From NCBI RefSeq assembly GCF_014204795.1, contig NZ_JACHMB010000001.1, forward strand, positions 3,720,001-3,784,000: a DNA stretch of 64,000 nt, written 5' to 3'. Source of the DNA: Nonomuraea jabiensis (GTDB lineage Bacteria; Actinomycetota; Actinomycetes; Streptosporangiales; Streptosporangiaceae). Position numbers and translations under genes: made by a program. Shown one piece after another: positions 8,449 to 17,354 of this stretch. The notes beneath the pieces were generated by a model. It ran no database searches and had not been told where the DNA came from. It saw nothing but the letters and a program-made list of their open reading frames with translations. The stretch's first letter is position 1. Each line of letters begins with the position of its first letter.

Positions 8449-9375
8449 GTGAACGGACCCTCCCTCGCCCTCCGCCAGCGCTCGCTGGGCGACCCCTCGG
8501 CCGAGTTCCCGCTGTTCCCGCCGCTGACGCGGGGGTGTCCGAGGACCAGCACGGACGAGATCGCCTATCCGCTGGAGATCACGTACGACTACGGGCGGGT
8601 GGACCGGCGCCTGTTCGAGCAGGAGCCGGGCACGGACCTCGCGCGCTGGTCGCCGCTGCTGCCGCCGCTGGAGGCGCCCACGCTCGGAGAGGGCGGGACA
8701 CCGCTGGTGGAGTTCGACGGGATCTACGTCAAGGACGAGTCTCGCAACCCGACCTGGTCGCACAAGGACCGCCTCAACCGGGTCGCGGTCAGCGCCGCCG
8801 TCGCCTCGGGCGCGCCCGGCGTGGTCGTGGCCTCGTCCGGCAACCACGGGGCCTCGGCCGCCGCCTACGCCGCCCGGGCCGGACTGCCCGCCATCGTGCT
8901 GACGTCGGCGGACTCGCCGTGGAAGGGGTTCGTGGAGCTGCGGCTGCTGGGGCTGGCCGAGGCCGTGCCGCGGATGTTCTCCTGCGAGACGGCGGCCGGC
9001 GGGCCCCACGCGCGGGCGCTGGCCACCGGCGCTCCGGCCGCGATCGTCACGCTGGGGGCCAGCGACGCGTACGGCATCGCCGGGCCCGTCGGCGGGCACC
9101 GCGGGGTGGTGGCCGTGCGCGACAGCGGCGGCGAGGCCCTGCTCGTGACCGACGAGGAGCTGCGGGCGGCGCAGCGGGACCTGGCCGGGCAGGGGCTGTG
9201 GCAGGAGCTGTCGGGCGCGGCCGGGCTCGCGGGATACCGGAAGCTGCGGCGGGACTTCGACGGGCCCGTCGTGTGCGTGGCCACGTCGAGCGGGTTCAAG
9301 GACGTGGGCGTGGGGACCGAGCGTTTCCCCGCCCTGGAGAACCCGACGCTGCACGACCTTGCCCCGGACGCCTAG
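8449..9375 (+). CDS. Threonine synthase-like PLP enzyme with apparent internal deletion
   Basis: Fold-type II PLP enzyme. The cofactor lysine is in WSHKDRLNR (threonine synthases have S-F/H-K-D-R), and the phosphate-loop SSGNHGASAAAYAARAG follows. At about residue 150, LPAIVLTSADS runs straight into PWKGFVELRLLGL. In family members some 70-80 residues, including the glycine-rich PLP phosphate-binding GDGLAG loop, normally separate these blocks. The protein is 308 aa, against about 370-400 for relatives. The GTG at 8449 has AGGG about 10 bases upstream. The frame is open throughout, so an in-frame deletion has probably inactivated or altered the enzyme. Confidence 0.72.
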   Translation: MNGPSLALRQRSLGDPSAEFPLFPPLTRGCPRTSTDEIAYPLEITYDYGRVDRRLFEQEPGTDLARWSPLLPPLEAPTLGEGGTPLVEFDGIYVKDESRNPTWSHKDRLNRVAVSAAVASGAPGVVVASSGNHGASAAAYAARAGLPAIVLTSADSPWKGFVELRLLGLAEAVPRMFSCETAAGGPHARALATGAPAAIVTLGASDAYGIAGPVGGHRGVVAVRDSGGEALLVTDEELRAAQRDLAGQGLWQELSGAAGLAGYRKLRRDFDGPVVCVATSSGFKDVGVGTERFPALENPTLHDLAPDA

Positions 9376-9387
9376 CGGGGGCGCCGG

Positions 9388-11868
9388 TCAGGATCGCCTC
9401 TCCTTGGCGCGGCGGGTGGGCGGCGCGGTCAGCGGGTCCTCCGGCCAGGGGTGGCGGGGGTAGCGACCGCGGAGCTCGGCGCGTACCGCACGGTAGCCTT
9501 CGCGCCAGAACGACGCCAGGTCCGCGGTGACGGCCACCGGGCGGCCCGCCGGGGAGAGCAGGTGGACCAGGACGGGCACGCCGGAGATCTCGGGCGTCTC
9601 CTGCCAGCCGAACAGCTCCTGCAGCTTCACCGCCAGCACCGGCCGGTCGCCCGAGTAGTCGACGCGGATGTGGGAGCCGCTGGGGACCTCGATGCGTTCG
9701 GCGGCCGCCCGCTCCAGGCGTTCGCTCCAGGGGATCAGGCGTTTCAGCGCCGCGGCCACGTCTATGCGCTCCAGGTCGGCCCGGCGGCGAGCCCTGGACA
9801 GCTCGGGCTCCAGCCACTGGTCGGCCAGGTCGATGAGCGCTTCCGTCGAGGGCCAGGGGGCGCCGATGGCGCGGTGGCAGAAGGCCAGGCGATCCCTCAG
9901 GTCCCTGGCCTGTTTCGTCCAGGTCAGGACGTCGGGCTCGGTGCGCAGGCCGTGCAGGACGGCCGCGCGGACGTCGGCGTCCTTGAGCGGGGCGGCGGAC
10001 AGCTCGATCGCGCCCAGGCGCTCGACCTTGCGGGCGAGCACGTCGCCGCGACGCTCGCCCGGCGGGACGTGCCAGGCGATCTCGTCCTGCGTGGTGGTGG
10101 GGTGTGCCAGCCTGGCGGTCTCCTCGTCGATCTCCACGGCCTGCCTGATGCGGGCCGACGCCGAGCCCGCCTGCCGGTCGGCGACCGCGATGGCCAGCCA
10201 CTCGGCGGTGTGCAGCCTGGACCCCTCCGGGAGCTGGGCCTGCGTGCCGGAGGCCATGAGATAGCCGCCGCCCCGCCTGCGCGCCACCCGCTCGGGGAAC
10301 GCCAGCGCCACCGCCGTCCCAGCCAGCGCCGCCGTCCCAGCCAGCGCCGCCGTCCCAGCCAGCACCCCCGTCCCGGCCGGCACCATCCCCGTCCCGGCCG
10401 GCGCCACCGCCGTCCCGGCCAGGGCGTCGCCGGGCAGGTCCGGGCGGCCCGTGCCGGCGGCCCGCTGGAGGCGCCTGGTCTCCTCGCGCCAGCGGGCGGC
10501 GAAGCCGGTGCCGCCCCGGCGGGCCGCGCGCCAGACCTCCACCAGGTCGTCGCCCGCGTCGCGCGGCAGCTGCTCCGACAGCAGGGCCACCACCTCGGCC
10601 GCGCTCGGACCGAGGTCGAGCAGGGCCCTGGCCAGGCGGGGATGCACGCCCGCGAGCGCCATCCGGCGCCCGCGCCCGGTCACCCGCGAGGCCGGGTCCA
10701 GCGCGCCCAGCGCCTCCAGGGTGCGGGTGGCGGCGGACATCGCGGCGGGCGGCGGCGGGTCCAGCAGGGCCAGCCCCGACGCGCCGGGCGCGCCCCAGCA
10801 GGCCGCCTGCAACGCGAACCCCGTCAGGTCCGCGAGCGCGATCTCCGGCCGCGCGTGGTCGGCGAGGCGGTCGTGGTCGGCCGCCGACCAGCAGCGGTAG
10901 ACCGTGCCCGGGGCCTCGCGGCCCGCCCGGCCCGCGCGCTGCCCGGCCGACGCCTTCGAGACCCTGACCGTGGTGAGGGAGCCCAGGCCGCGGGCATGGT
11001 CGGTACGGGGCTCGCGGGCCAGGCCGGAGTCGACCACCACGCGGACGCCGGGGACGGTCAGGCTCGACTCGGCGACCGACGTGGCCAGCACCACCCTGCG
11101 GGCCGGGCCCGGCGCGAGCACGGCGTCCTGGACGTGGGCCGGGGCCTGCCCGTGCACCTGGAGCACGGTCACGCCGTCCAGCATCCCGGCGACCCTGGCG
11201 ATCTCGGCCACGCCGGGCAGGAAGCACAGCACGTCGCCGTCCCGCTCCGCCAGCGCCCTGCGGACCACCGAGGCCACGTGGGACAGCAGCGCGGGGTCGA
11301 CGCGCAGGCCGTGCGGCGGGGCGACCGGGCGGGCAGGCGGGGCCCACACCTTTTCGACGGGGTGGGCGGCGCCGGTGGCCGCGACGACCGGGCCGCCGAT
11401 CAGCCGGGACCACGGCTCGGCGTCGGCGGTCGCCGAGGTGGCCAGCAGGCGCAGGTCGGGCCGGAGCGTGTCGCGTACGTCCAGGAGGAACGCCAGGGAG
11501 GTGTCCGCGTCCAGGTGCCGCTCGTGGCACTCGTCGAGCACGACCGCGTCCACCTCGGCCAGCTCCTGGTCTCGCTGGAGGCGCTGGAGCAGGACGCCGG
11601 TGGTGACGACCTCGACCATCGGGTTGGCGCCCGTGTGGCGCTCGCCCCTGATCGTGTAGCTCACGCCCATCCGCCTGGCCGCCGCGCGCACGGCCAGCCG
11701 CCGCGGCTCGGCGACCAGCACCCGCATGCCCGCCTCGGCCAGGGCCAGGGGCACGACGGTCGTCTTGCCCGTGCCGGGCGGGGCCGTGAGCACCGCGCTG
11801 CCGTGCCGGTCGAGCGCGGCGAGCAGGTCGGGCAGGACGTGCCGGATGGGCAGCGCGCCGGGGCGCAT
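9388..11868 (-). CDS. hrpB: ATP-dependent helicase HrpB (DEAH family)
   Basis: Full-length HrpB, 826 residues. Helicase motif I is APPGTGKTT (about residue 28), motif II is VLDECHERH in the DEAH position, motif III is LLATSATAD, and motif VI is QRAGRAGRE. The family's biological role in bacteria is poorly defined; it is thought to act on RNA. The ATG at 11868 overlaps the stop of the ArsR-type regulator (TGATG), indicating coupled translation. A run of in-frame repeats rich in Ala-Gly-Thr (DNA 10313-10426) interrupts the region between the helicase core and the C-terminal domain. The protein ends with the usual YPRHPWPEDP HrpB terminus. Confidence 0.92.
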   Translation of the reverse strand: MRPGALPIRHVLPDLLAALDRHGSAVLTAPPGTGKTTVVPLALAEAGMRVLVAEPRRLAVRAAARRMGVSYTIRGERHTGANPMVEVVTTGVLLQRLQRDQELAEVDAVVLDECHERHLDADTSLAFLLDVRDTLRPDLRLLATSATADAEPWSRLIGGPVVAATGAAHPVEKVWAPPARPVAPPHGLRVDPALLSHVASVVRRALAERDGDVLCFLPGVAEIARVAGMLDGVTVLQVHGQAPAHVQDAVLAPGPARRVVLATSVAESSLTVPGVRVVVDSGLAREPRTDHARGLGSLTTVRVSKASAGQRAGRAGREAPGTVYRCWSAADHDRLADHARPEIALADLTGFALQAACWGAPGASGLALLDPPPPAAMSAATRTLEALGALDPASRVTGRGRRMALAGVHPRLARALLDLGPSAAEVVALLSEQLPRDAGDDLVEVWRAARRGGTGFAARWREETRRLQRAAGTGRPDLPGDALAGTAVAPAGTGMVPAGTGVLAGTAALAGTAALAGTAVALAFPERVARRRGGGYLMASGTQAQLPEGSRLHTAEWLAIAVADRQAGSASARIRQAVEIDEETARLAHPTTTQDEIAWHVPPGERRGDVLARKVERLGAIELSAAPLKDADVRAAVLHGLRTEPDVLTWTKQARDLRDRLAFCHRAIGAPWPSTEALIDLADQWLEPELSRARRRADLERIDVAAALKRLIPWSERLERAAAERIEVPSGSHIRVDYSGDRPVLAVKLQELFGWQETPEISGVPVLVHLLSPAGRPVAVTADLASFWREGYRAVRAELRGRYPRHPWPEDPLTAPPTRRAKERRS
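10313..10426. repeat. In-frame minisatellite inside hrpB (18/18/18/18/21/21 bases)
   Basis: The unit gccgtcccagccagcgcc is repeated. The first two copies are identical and later copies are diverged, with two 21-base copies at the end. All are multiples of three, so the frame is kept. The repeats encode a flexible Leu-Ala-Gly-Thr-Ala linker in the middle of the helicase. Confidence 0.85.
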
Positions 11869-12224
11869 CAACGCGGGGCGGGGACGTCGGCGCCCGGGCC
11901 CAGGGCGGTGCTCGGGATCCCGGCGGCGGACAGGACGGAGTCGAGCAGGCCGGGGAAGCGGGACTCGAGGTCGTCGCGGCGCAGGCTCATGAACTTCAGC
12001 CGCCCCTCCTGCTTGGTGATGACCACGCCCGCCTCGCGCAGCGTCCGGTAGTGGTGTGAGGCCGTCGACTTGTGCACGCCCAGGTCGTCGCCCGCCTCGC
12101 CGCAGTTCATCACGCCGCTCAGGGCGAGCCGGACGACGATCTCCAGGCGGACGGGGTCGGACAGCGCCCGCAGGACCTCCGTGAGCTCGATGTCCTCCGT
12201 GGCCGGGTGGGGTAGCAGGCGCAT
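11868..12224 (-). CDS. ArsR-family winged-helix regulator
   Basis: A 118-residue winged helix-turn-helix protein. The N-terminal segment LTEVLRALSDPVRLEIVVRL is the ArsR entry helix (given here as the LSDPVRLEI motif), followed by the recognition region HKSTASHHYRTLREAGVV. No metal-binding cysteine cluster is seen; there is one Cys in GVMNCGEA, so this is unlikely to be an arsenic or metal sensor. The ATG at 12224 has AAGGTAAGG upstream; a TTG two codons earlier is possible. It is divergent from an MFS exporter with a palindrome between them, and its stop overlaps hrpB. Autoregulation and control of the exporter are the likely job. Confidence 0.88.
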   Translation of the reverse strand: MRLLPHPATEDIELTEVLRALSDPVRLEIVVRLALSGVMNCGEAGDDLGVHKSTASHHYRTLREAGVVITKQEGRLKFMSLRRDDLESRFPGLLDSVLSAAGIPSTALGPGADVPAPR

Positions 12225-12246
12225 GGTCAAACCTTACCTTCGTTTT

Positions 12247-12262
12247 ATTGTTTGACAACAAT
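12247..12262. promoter_or_regulatory. Perfect palindrome in the ArsR/MFS divergent promoter
   Basis: ATTGTT and AACAAT flank TGAC, a perfect 6-bp inverted repeat, 23 bases upstream of the arsR ATG and 50 bases upstream of the MFS ATG. This AT-rich palindrome in a GC-rich genome is the expected type and location of an ArsR-family operator. Confidence 0.6.
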
Positions 12263-12311
12263 CCAACTATAGGTCAGTTTGATGCATGTCCAACTCTCGT
12301 CTGGAGGCTCC

Positions 12312-13460
12312 ATGACTTCGCGGCTCTACCCGCTTGCTGTCGGAAATTTCGCCATCGGTACGGGCATGTTCGTGACCGCTGGGCTCTTGCCGCCCATCTC
12401 GAAGGACCTGGGGATCTCGTCCTCCGCGGCGGGGCAGCTCATGACCGTCTTCGCGCTGGCGTACGCGGTGCTGTCGCCTATCCTCGCCGCCCTGACCGCC
12501 CGCCTGTCGCGCAGGACCCTGCTGCTGGTGGCCCTCGCCGTGTTCGTGCTGGGCAACGTCCTGACCGCGCTGGCTCCGACGTACCCGCTGGTCATGGCCA
12601 CCCGCGTGGTCGCGGCGGCGGGGGCGGCGATGTTCACGCCGACCGCGTCGGGCGTGGCGAACACGCTGACCGAGCCCGAGCGGCGGGGCCGCGCGCTCGC
12701 GCTGGTGATGGGCGGGATGACGGTCGCGAACGCGATCGGCGTGCCCCTGGGCACCTGGCTGGGCTCGGTCTCGGGCTGGCGGTCCACGCTCTGGCTGGTG
12801 GCGGGGCTGGGCGTGGTCGGGTTCGCCTGGGTGGCGGCGGTGGTGCCGGTCGTCAGGATCCCGACGTCGGGGCGGCTGCGGGAGCGTCTCGCGCCGCTGG
12901 GCGACCGGCAGGTGCTGGCGGTGCTGGTGACGCAGCTGCTGCTGTTCGCGGCGGGGTTCACCGCGTACACCTACATCGGGTCGCTGATCGACCTGCCGCT
13001 GCCCGCCGTGCTGTGGGCGTGGGGGATCGGCGGCATCGTGGGCAACCAGCTCGGCGGGCGCTTCACCGACCTGTACGGGCCGCGCCGGATGGTGCTGCTC
13101 GCCCTGGGCGCGAGCACCCTGTTCCTGGCCCTCATCCCCGTCGCGAACCTGGCCCTGCCCGTCGCCCTCGTGTGGGCGTTCCTGTGGGGCGCGCTCGGCT
13201 GGCTGGTGGCCCCCGCCCAGCAGTTCAGGACCGTCTCCGTGGTGCCCGGCAACGTGCCGATCGGCCTGGGGCTGCTGTCGTCGGCCCAGTACGTGGGCCT
13301 GTTCCTGGCCGGGCTGGCCGGCGGCGCGACGCTCGACTGGTACGGCAGGACGGGCGTGACCGTGCTGGCCACCGCGTTCGGGCTGGTGGCGCTGCTGTTC
13401 ACGCTGGTCACCTACCGTCCGGCGGCGGTCTCCCCGAAGGAGGGCGTGTCCGTCGGGTAG
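12312..13460 (+). CDS. MFS transporter, DHA1-type exporter
   Basis: A 382-residue, 12-helix major facilitator. It starts MTSRLYPLAVGNFAIG and has the conserved motif A region LTARLSRRTLL after helix 2 and GRFTDLYGPRRM in the second half. It resembles AraJ/Cmr-like sugar or drug exporters. GGAGG lies 5 bases before the ATG at 12312, so this start is favoured over an ATG 33 bases upstream. It is divergently paired with the ArsR regulator, which probably represses it. The substrate is unknown. Confidence 0.9.
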   Translation: MTSRLYPLAVGNFAIGTGMFVTAGLLPPISKDLGISSSAAGQLMTVFALAYAVLSPILAALTARLSRRTLLLVALAVFVLGNVLTALAPTYPLVMATRVVAAAGAAMFTPTASGVANTLTEPERRGRALALVMGGMTVANAIGVPLGTWLGSVSGWRSTLWLVAGLGVVGFAWVAAVVPVVRIPTSGRLRERLAPLGDRQVLAVLVTQLLLFAAGFTAYTYIGSLIDLPLPAVLWAWGIGGIVGNQLGGRFTDLYGPRRMVLLALGASTLFLALIPVANLALPVALVWAFLWGALGWLVAPAQQFRTVSVVPGNVPIGLGLLSSAQYVGLFLAGLAGGATLDWYGRTGVTVLATAFGLVALLFTLVTYRPAAVSPKEGVSVG

Positions 13461-13474
13461 CGCCGTCGGCCAGA

Positions 13475-13861
13475 ATGGCGATCGTGTCCGAAGACATCGA
13501 CCCCCGGAACGAGCCCGCGCCCTTCGGGACCTTGGTGCTCCTGACGGCCGCCTCGGCGGTGGCGGTCATGGGGCTCAGCGCGTTACTGTCCCAGCCGCCC
13601 GGGCTGAAGTGGCTGCTGTTCGGCCCGATCGCCCTCGTCGCGTTCGAGATGGTCGTCCACGAGGTGTGGTGGCAGCGCTGGTGGGGCGCCATCCCCGGCG
13701 CGGTGGCGGGCCTGGCGCTCTACTTCGAGGGCCGCGCCACGCTGAGCGACCTCGTCGGCGACGTCTGGGCCCACCCCGTCGCGTACGTCGCCGCCTGGAC
13801 CCTCTTCGCCGCCGTCTTCGCCCTCTGCAGCCGCTACCCCCGGACCCTCCGGCCGACGTGA
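13475..13861 (+). CDS. Small integral membrane protein of unknown function (128 aa)
   Basis: It follows the MFS gene by 14 bases on the same strand. About three to four hydrophobic stretches are seen: LVLLTAASAVAVMGLSALL, LLFGPIALVAFEMVV, GAIPGAVAGLALYF, and VAYVAAWTLFAAVFALC. The N-terminus (SEDIDPRNEPAPFG) is acidic and would be cytoplasmic. The start could instead be the GTG 9 bases further on. I do not recognise a family. Close spacing suggests co-transcription with the exporter. Confidence 0.65.
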   Translation: MAIVSEDIDPRNEPAPFGTLVLLTAASAVAVMGLSALLSQPPGLKWLLFGPIALVAFEMVVHEVWWQRWWGAIPGAVAGLALYFEGRATLSDLVGDVWAHPVAYVAAWTLFAAVFALCSRYPRTLRPT

Positions 13862-13941
13862 TCTTCTCCGCCGCGTAGGGGACGCCGGGTCGGCCCGCAG
13901 GCGGACGACGGGCGGCGGGCGCGGCGCCTACCGTCGTCGGC

Positions 13942-14616
13942 ATGTTGAACGACCAGGTGACCTTTCGGCGCATCGCGGCGGGCGTACTGCTCATCGTGGC
14001 CCCGCTGCTCCAGGCCGTCGCCGTCGTCGTCGATCCCGGCACCTGGGGCGACGACCGGGAGGCGGTCAGCTACGGCGCGAACCCCGCGCTGGCCCAGATC
14101 GAGTCCGCGCTCTACCACTGGAGCTGGATGCTCATGGCCGTGGCCGCGCTCGGCCTGGCCCATCTCACCCGGCGCAGGGCCACGCGGCTCGGCCACGTGG
14201 CGGCGGGGATGACGGTGATCGGCTATCTCTCGACGTCCGCGCTGCTGATGACGGACCCCGTGGAGTGGTGGCTGGGGCAGCACCACCCGCCGGAGGAGGC
14301 CCAGCGGATCCTCGACGAGATGCTGAACCTGCCCGGCGTCATCATCGGCTTCCAGATGCCGTGGATCTTCTTCGCCGTCCTCGGCCTGCCGCTGCTGACC
14401 GCGGCCGTGTGGCGGGCGGGCTTCGTCGGCTGGTGGGTGCCGCTGCTCGTCTTCGTCGGCTACGACGTCTCGTTCCCCATCCCGTACGGGCCCCTGACCG
14501 TGGTGTTCTGGATCCTGCCCGTCGTCGCCCTGGGCTGGACCGGGCTGAAGATCCTGCGCATGGGCGACGAGGCGTGGGCGGCGTACTATCCGGCTCCGGC
14601 CCTCGTGTCAGCCTAG
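13942..14616 (+). CDS. Multi-pass membrane protein of unknown function (224 aa)
   Basis: Five to six hydrophobic helices are visible, beginning GVLLIVAPLLQAVAVVVD. Between helices 3 and 4 is a soluble loop with LGQHHPPEEAQRILDEML. No catalytic or transporter motif is recognised. The 3' end overlaps uppP tail-to-tail by 9 bases, so the two genes are convergent. Possibly a DUF-type actinomycete integral membrane protein. Confidence 0.75.
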   Translation: MLNDQVTFRRIAAGVLLIVAPLLQAVAVVVDPGTWGDDREAVSYGANPALAQIESALYHWSWMLMAVAALGLAHLTRRRATRLGHVAAGMTVIGYLSTSALLMTDPVEWWLGQHHPPEEAQRILDEMLNLPGVIIGFQMPWIFFAVLGLPLLTAAVWRAGFVGWWVPLLVFVGYDVSFPIPYGPLTVVFWILPVVALGWTGLKILRMGDEAWAAYYPAPALVSA

Positions 14617-15438
14617 GGCGGGGATCCAGTCCGCGGTGACCGCGAGGATGAGGAAGAAGCCCAGGACGATCCGGTAGATCACGAAGCCGGTGAAGCGGTG
14701 GGTGCTGATGTACCGCAGGAACCAGGCCACGGCCAGGTATCCGACGACGAACGAGATGACCGTGGCGAGGATGGTCGGCCCCCACTCGGGGGCCGGGCCC
14801 TGGCCGATCTCGCGCAGCTCGTAGACGCCCGAGCCCAGCACGGCGGGGATGGCCAGCAGGAACGAGTATTTGGCGGCGTCCTCGCGGCGGTAGTCGAGCA
14901 GCAGGCCGGCGGTCGTGGTGCCGCCCGAGCGGGACACGCCCGGGATCAGGGCGAGCGCCTGGGCGAAGCCGTACACGATGGCGTGGGTGAAGCTGAGGTG
15001 CTTCTCCAGCGTGAGCTTGTTGCGGGCGGTGCGGTCGGCGAACCAGAGGAGGAGGGCGAAGACGATCAGCGTGGTGCCCACCAGGCGCAGGTCGCGGAAG
15101 ACGGTCTCGATCTGGTCCTTGAACGTCACGCCGAGCACCACGATCGGCAGCGAGCCGACGATGATGTACCACCCCATGCGCGCGGCCCAGTGGCCGCGCA
15201 GATCCCTGTTGAACAGGGATCTGGTCCAGGTGGAGATGATCTCCCAGATCTCCTTGCGGAAATAGATCAGCACGGCCAGCTCCGTGCCGATCTGGATGAC
15301 GGCGGTGAACGCCGCCCCTGGGTCCTGCCAGCCGGCGATGGCGGAGACCACCCGGATGTGGGCGCTGGAGGAGATCGGCAGGAACTCCGTGAGCCCCTGG
15401 ACCAACCCCAGAACCACCGCTTCTAGCCAGCCGATCAC
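14608..15438 (-). CDS. uppP: Undecaprenyl-diphosphatase
   Basis: UppP/BacA dephosphorylates undecaprenyl pyrophosphate at the membrane to recycle the lipid carrier of peptidoglycan synthesis; extra copies confer bacitracin tolerance. The 276-residue protein has both signature regions: GLTEFLPISSSAH near the N-terminus and PGVSRSGGT at about residues 165-173. Several hydrophobic helices follow, and the length is normal. It is monocistronic here, with no bacitracin-resistance neighbours, so this is probably a housekeeping or accessory copy. Confidence 0.95.
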   Translation of the reverse strand: MIGWLEAVVLGLVQGLTEFLPISSSAHIRVVSAIAGWQDPGAAFTAVIQIGTELAVLIYFRKEIWEIISTWTRSLFNRDLRGHWAARMGWYIIVGSLPIVVLGVTFKDQIETVFRDLRLVGTTLIVFALLLWFADRTARNKLTLEKHLSFTHAIVYGFAQALALIPGVSRSGGTTTAGLLLDYRREDAAKYSFLLAIPAVLGSGVYELREIGQGPAPEWGPTILATVISFVVGYLAVAWFLRYISTHRFTGFVIYRIVLGFFLILAVTADWIPALG

Positions 15439-15557
15439 GACGACAACCTTCCGAGAACGCGGGAGTGACGAGGGTGAGGCTAGCGGATGTGGGGGCCGAT
15501 GAGTTGCTCGCGTGGCGTACAGAGTCCAGGGACGGCTTCAGGCGATCCCGTGAGATC

Positions 15558-16361
15558 TCACAGGCGCTGCCACATCGCGGCGGCGGCCTCGGCGTAGTCG
15601 GTGAAGTCGCGGGCCGGGCGGCCGAGCGCCTGCCGCACGCCGTCCGCCACGGAGGCGTTGCGGCCGTCCAGGATGCCGGTGAACAGCGCGGCCAGGCCCT
15701 CGGCCTCCTCCTCGGGCACGCCGTCCTTGACGGCCCCGGCCACGTACTCCTCCGGCGTCACCCGTACGAACGAGATCTTCCTGCCGGTGGCCCTGGACAG
15801 CTCCTCGGCCGCCTGCGTGAACGTCAGCAGCCGCGGCCCGGTGAGCTCGTAGAGCCTGCCCGCGTGGCCGTCCCGGCTGAGCGCGGCGGCGGCCACGTCC
15901 GCGATGTCGTTCACGTCCACGAACGGCTCGGGCACGTCGGCGACCGGCAGCGCGATGACGCCTTCGAGCACCTGGTCGTAGAAGAAGCCCTCGCTGAAGT
16001 TCTGCATGAACCAGCTGCAGCGGACGATCGTCCACTCGGCCCCGGACTCCCGCACGGTCCGCTCGCTGGCCTCCGCCTCCGGCTCGCCCCGCCCGGACAG
16101 CAGGACCAGCCGCCGCACGCCGCGGCTCACGGCCAGCTCCGTGAACGCCTTGACGTCCTCGTACGCGCCGGGGAAGGCCAGATCGGGGACGTAGGCGAGG
16201 TAGACGGCCGTCGCGCCGTCGAGGGCCGCCGGCCACGTGGAGCGGTCCTGCCAGTCGAAGAGGGGGCGGGACCCGATCCGCACGGGCAGGCCGAGAGCGT
16301 TGAGGCGGTCAACCACACGGCGGCCGGTCTTGCCCGTGCCGCCCAGAACCAGAATCGTCAT
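15558..16361 (-). CDS. NmrA-like NAD(P)-binding oxidoreductase
   Basis: A 267-residue atypical short-chain dehydrogenase with the dinucleotide-binding start MTILVLGGTGKTGRRVVDRL (GGTGKTG). It lacks the classical Tyr-x3-Lys pair, which fits NmrA/azoreductase-like proteins. VDVNDIADVAAAAL near residue 150 is typical of the group. It is divergent from the AraC regulator at 16437, which likely controls it. The reaction is unknown; a redox sensor or quinone/azo reductase role are both possible. Confidence 0.85.
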   Translation of the reverse strand: MTILVLGGTGKTGRRVVDRLNALGLPVRIGSRPLFDWQDRSTWPAALDGATAVYLAYVPDLAFPGAYEDVKAFTELAVSRGVRRLVLLSGRGEPEAEASERTVRESGAEWTIVRCSWFMQNFSEGFFYDQVLEGVIALPVADVPEPFVDVNDIADVAAAALSRDGHAGRLYELTGPRLLTFTQAAEELSRATGRKISFVRVTPEEYVAGAVKDGVPEEEAEGLAALFTGILDGRNASVADGVRQALGRPARDFTDYAEAAAAMWQRL

Positions 16362-16436
16362 GCATCCAGTAAGCCGCCATACCCGTAAGACTCTCCATGG
16401 TTGAGAAGCGCAATGGCATATGCGATCGTCTAACCC

Positions 16437-17354
16437 ATGGATCCGCTGGCGGCGCTACTGGACGGCCCGCGGGCCCGCGGCGCCTTCCTGCTCCGCTCGA
16501 TCCTGCATCCGCCCTGGTCGATGCGCATCCAGGACGAGGCCCCGCTGTCGCTGATCGCGCAGGTGCGCGGGGAGTCGTGGATCGCGTTCGACTCGGGCGA
16601 GCCCGTGCGCCTGTCGCCGGGGGAGGTCGCGATCGCCCGGGGGCCGCGGCCGTACACGGTGGCCTCGGAGCCCGGCCTCAAGCCGCAGGTCGTCATCCTC
16701 CCCGGCCAGGAGTGCCGCACGATCGGCGGCGGGTCGCCCTACGACACCATGTCCATGGGCGTGCGCACGTGGGGCAACGACCCGTCGGGGGGCACCGTGC
16801 TGCTCACCGGCACGTACAACCTGGAGGGCGAGGTCAGCCGGCGGCTGCTGGAGGCGCTGCCGCAGCTGCTCACCCAGCCGGGGGACCCGATCATCTCGCT
16901 GCTCGGCGCCGAGATCGTCAAGGACGAGCCGGGCCAGGAGGCGGTCCTCGACCGGCTGCTCGACCTGCTGCTCATCGCGGTGCTGCGCTCGTGGTTCGCC
17001 ACTCACGCGAACGAGGCCCCCGCGTGGTACCGCGCGATGGGCGACCCGGTGGTGGGCCGGGCCATGCGCCTGCTGCAGAACAACCCGGCGCACCCGTGGA
17101 CGGTCGCCGCGCTGGCCGCCGAGGTGGGCGTGTCCAGGGCGTCGCTGGCCAGGCGCTTCACCGAGCTGGTCGGCGAGCCGCCGATGTCCTTCCTCACGGA
17201 CTGGCGCCTGGCGCTGGCCGCCGACCTATTGCGCGAGCCGGACGCGACGATCGGCTCGGTGGCCAGGAAGGTGGGGTACGGGAGCCCGTTCGCGCTCAGC
17301 GCGGCCTTCAAGCGGGTACGCGGCGTCAGCCCGCAGGAGTACCGGGCCGGATGA
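16437..17354 (+). CDS. AraC-family regulator with cupin sensor domain
   Basis: The N-terminal cupin-like domain (residues about 10-190, LIAQVRGESWIAFDSGEPV, given as the WIAFD and LSPGEVAIARGP motifs) is followed by two helix-turn-helix units at about 210-305 (VAALAAEVGVSRASLARRF; IGSVARKVGYGSPFALSAAF). This layout is common in regulators of divergently encoded oxidoreductases, here the NmrA-like gene 75 bases away. The stop overlaps the ATG of the following HAD-type gene, so that gene is in the same transcript. Confidence 0.9.
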   Translation: MDPLAALLDGPRARGAFLLRSILHPPWSMRIQDEAPLSLIAQVRGESWIAFDSGEPVRLSPGEVAIARGPRPYTVASEPGLKPQVVILPGQECRTIGGGSPYDTMSMGVRTWGNDPSGGTVLLTGTYNLEGEVSRRLLEALPQLLTQPGDPIISLLGAEIVKDEPGQEAVLDRLLDLLLIAVLRSWFATHANEAPAWYRAMGDPVVGRAMRLLQNNPAHPWTVAALAAEVGVSRASLARRFTELVGEPPMSFLTDWRLALAADLLREPDATIGSVARKVGYGSPFALSAAFKRVRGVSPQEYRAG

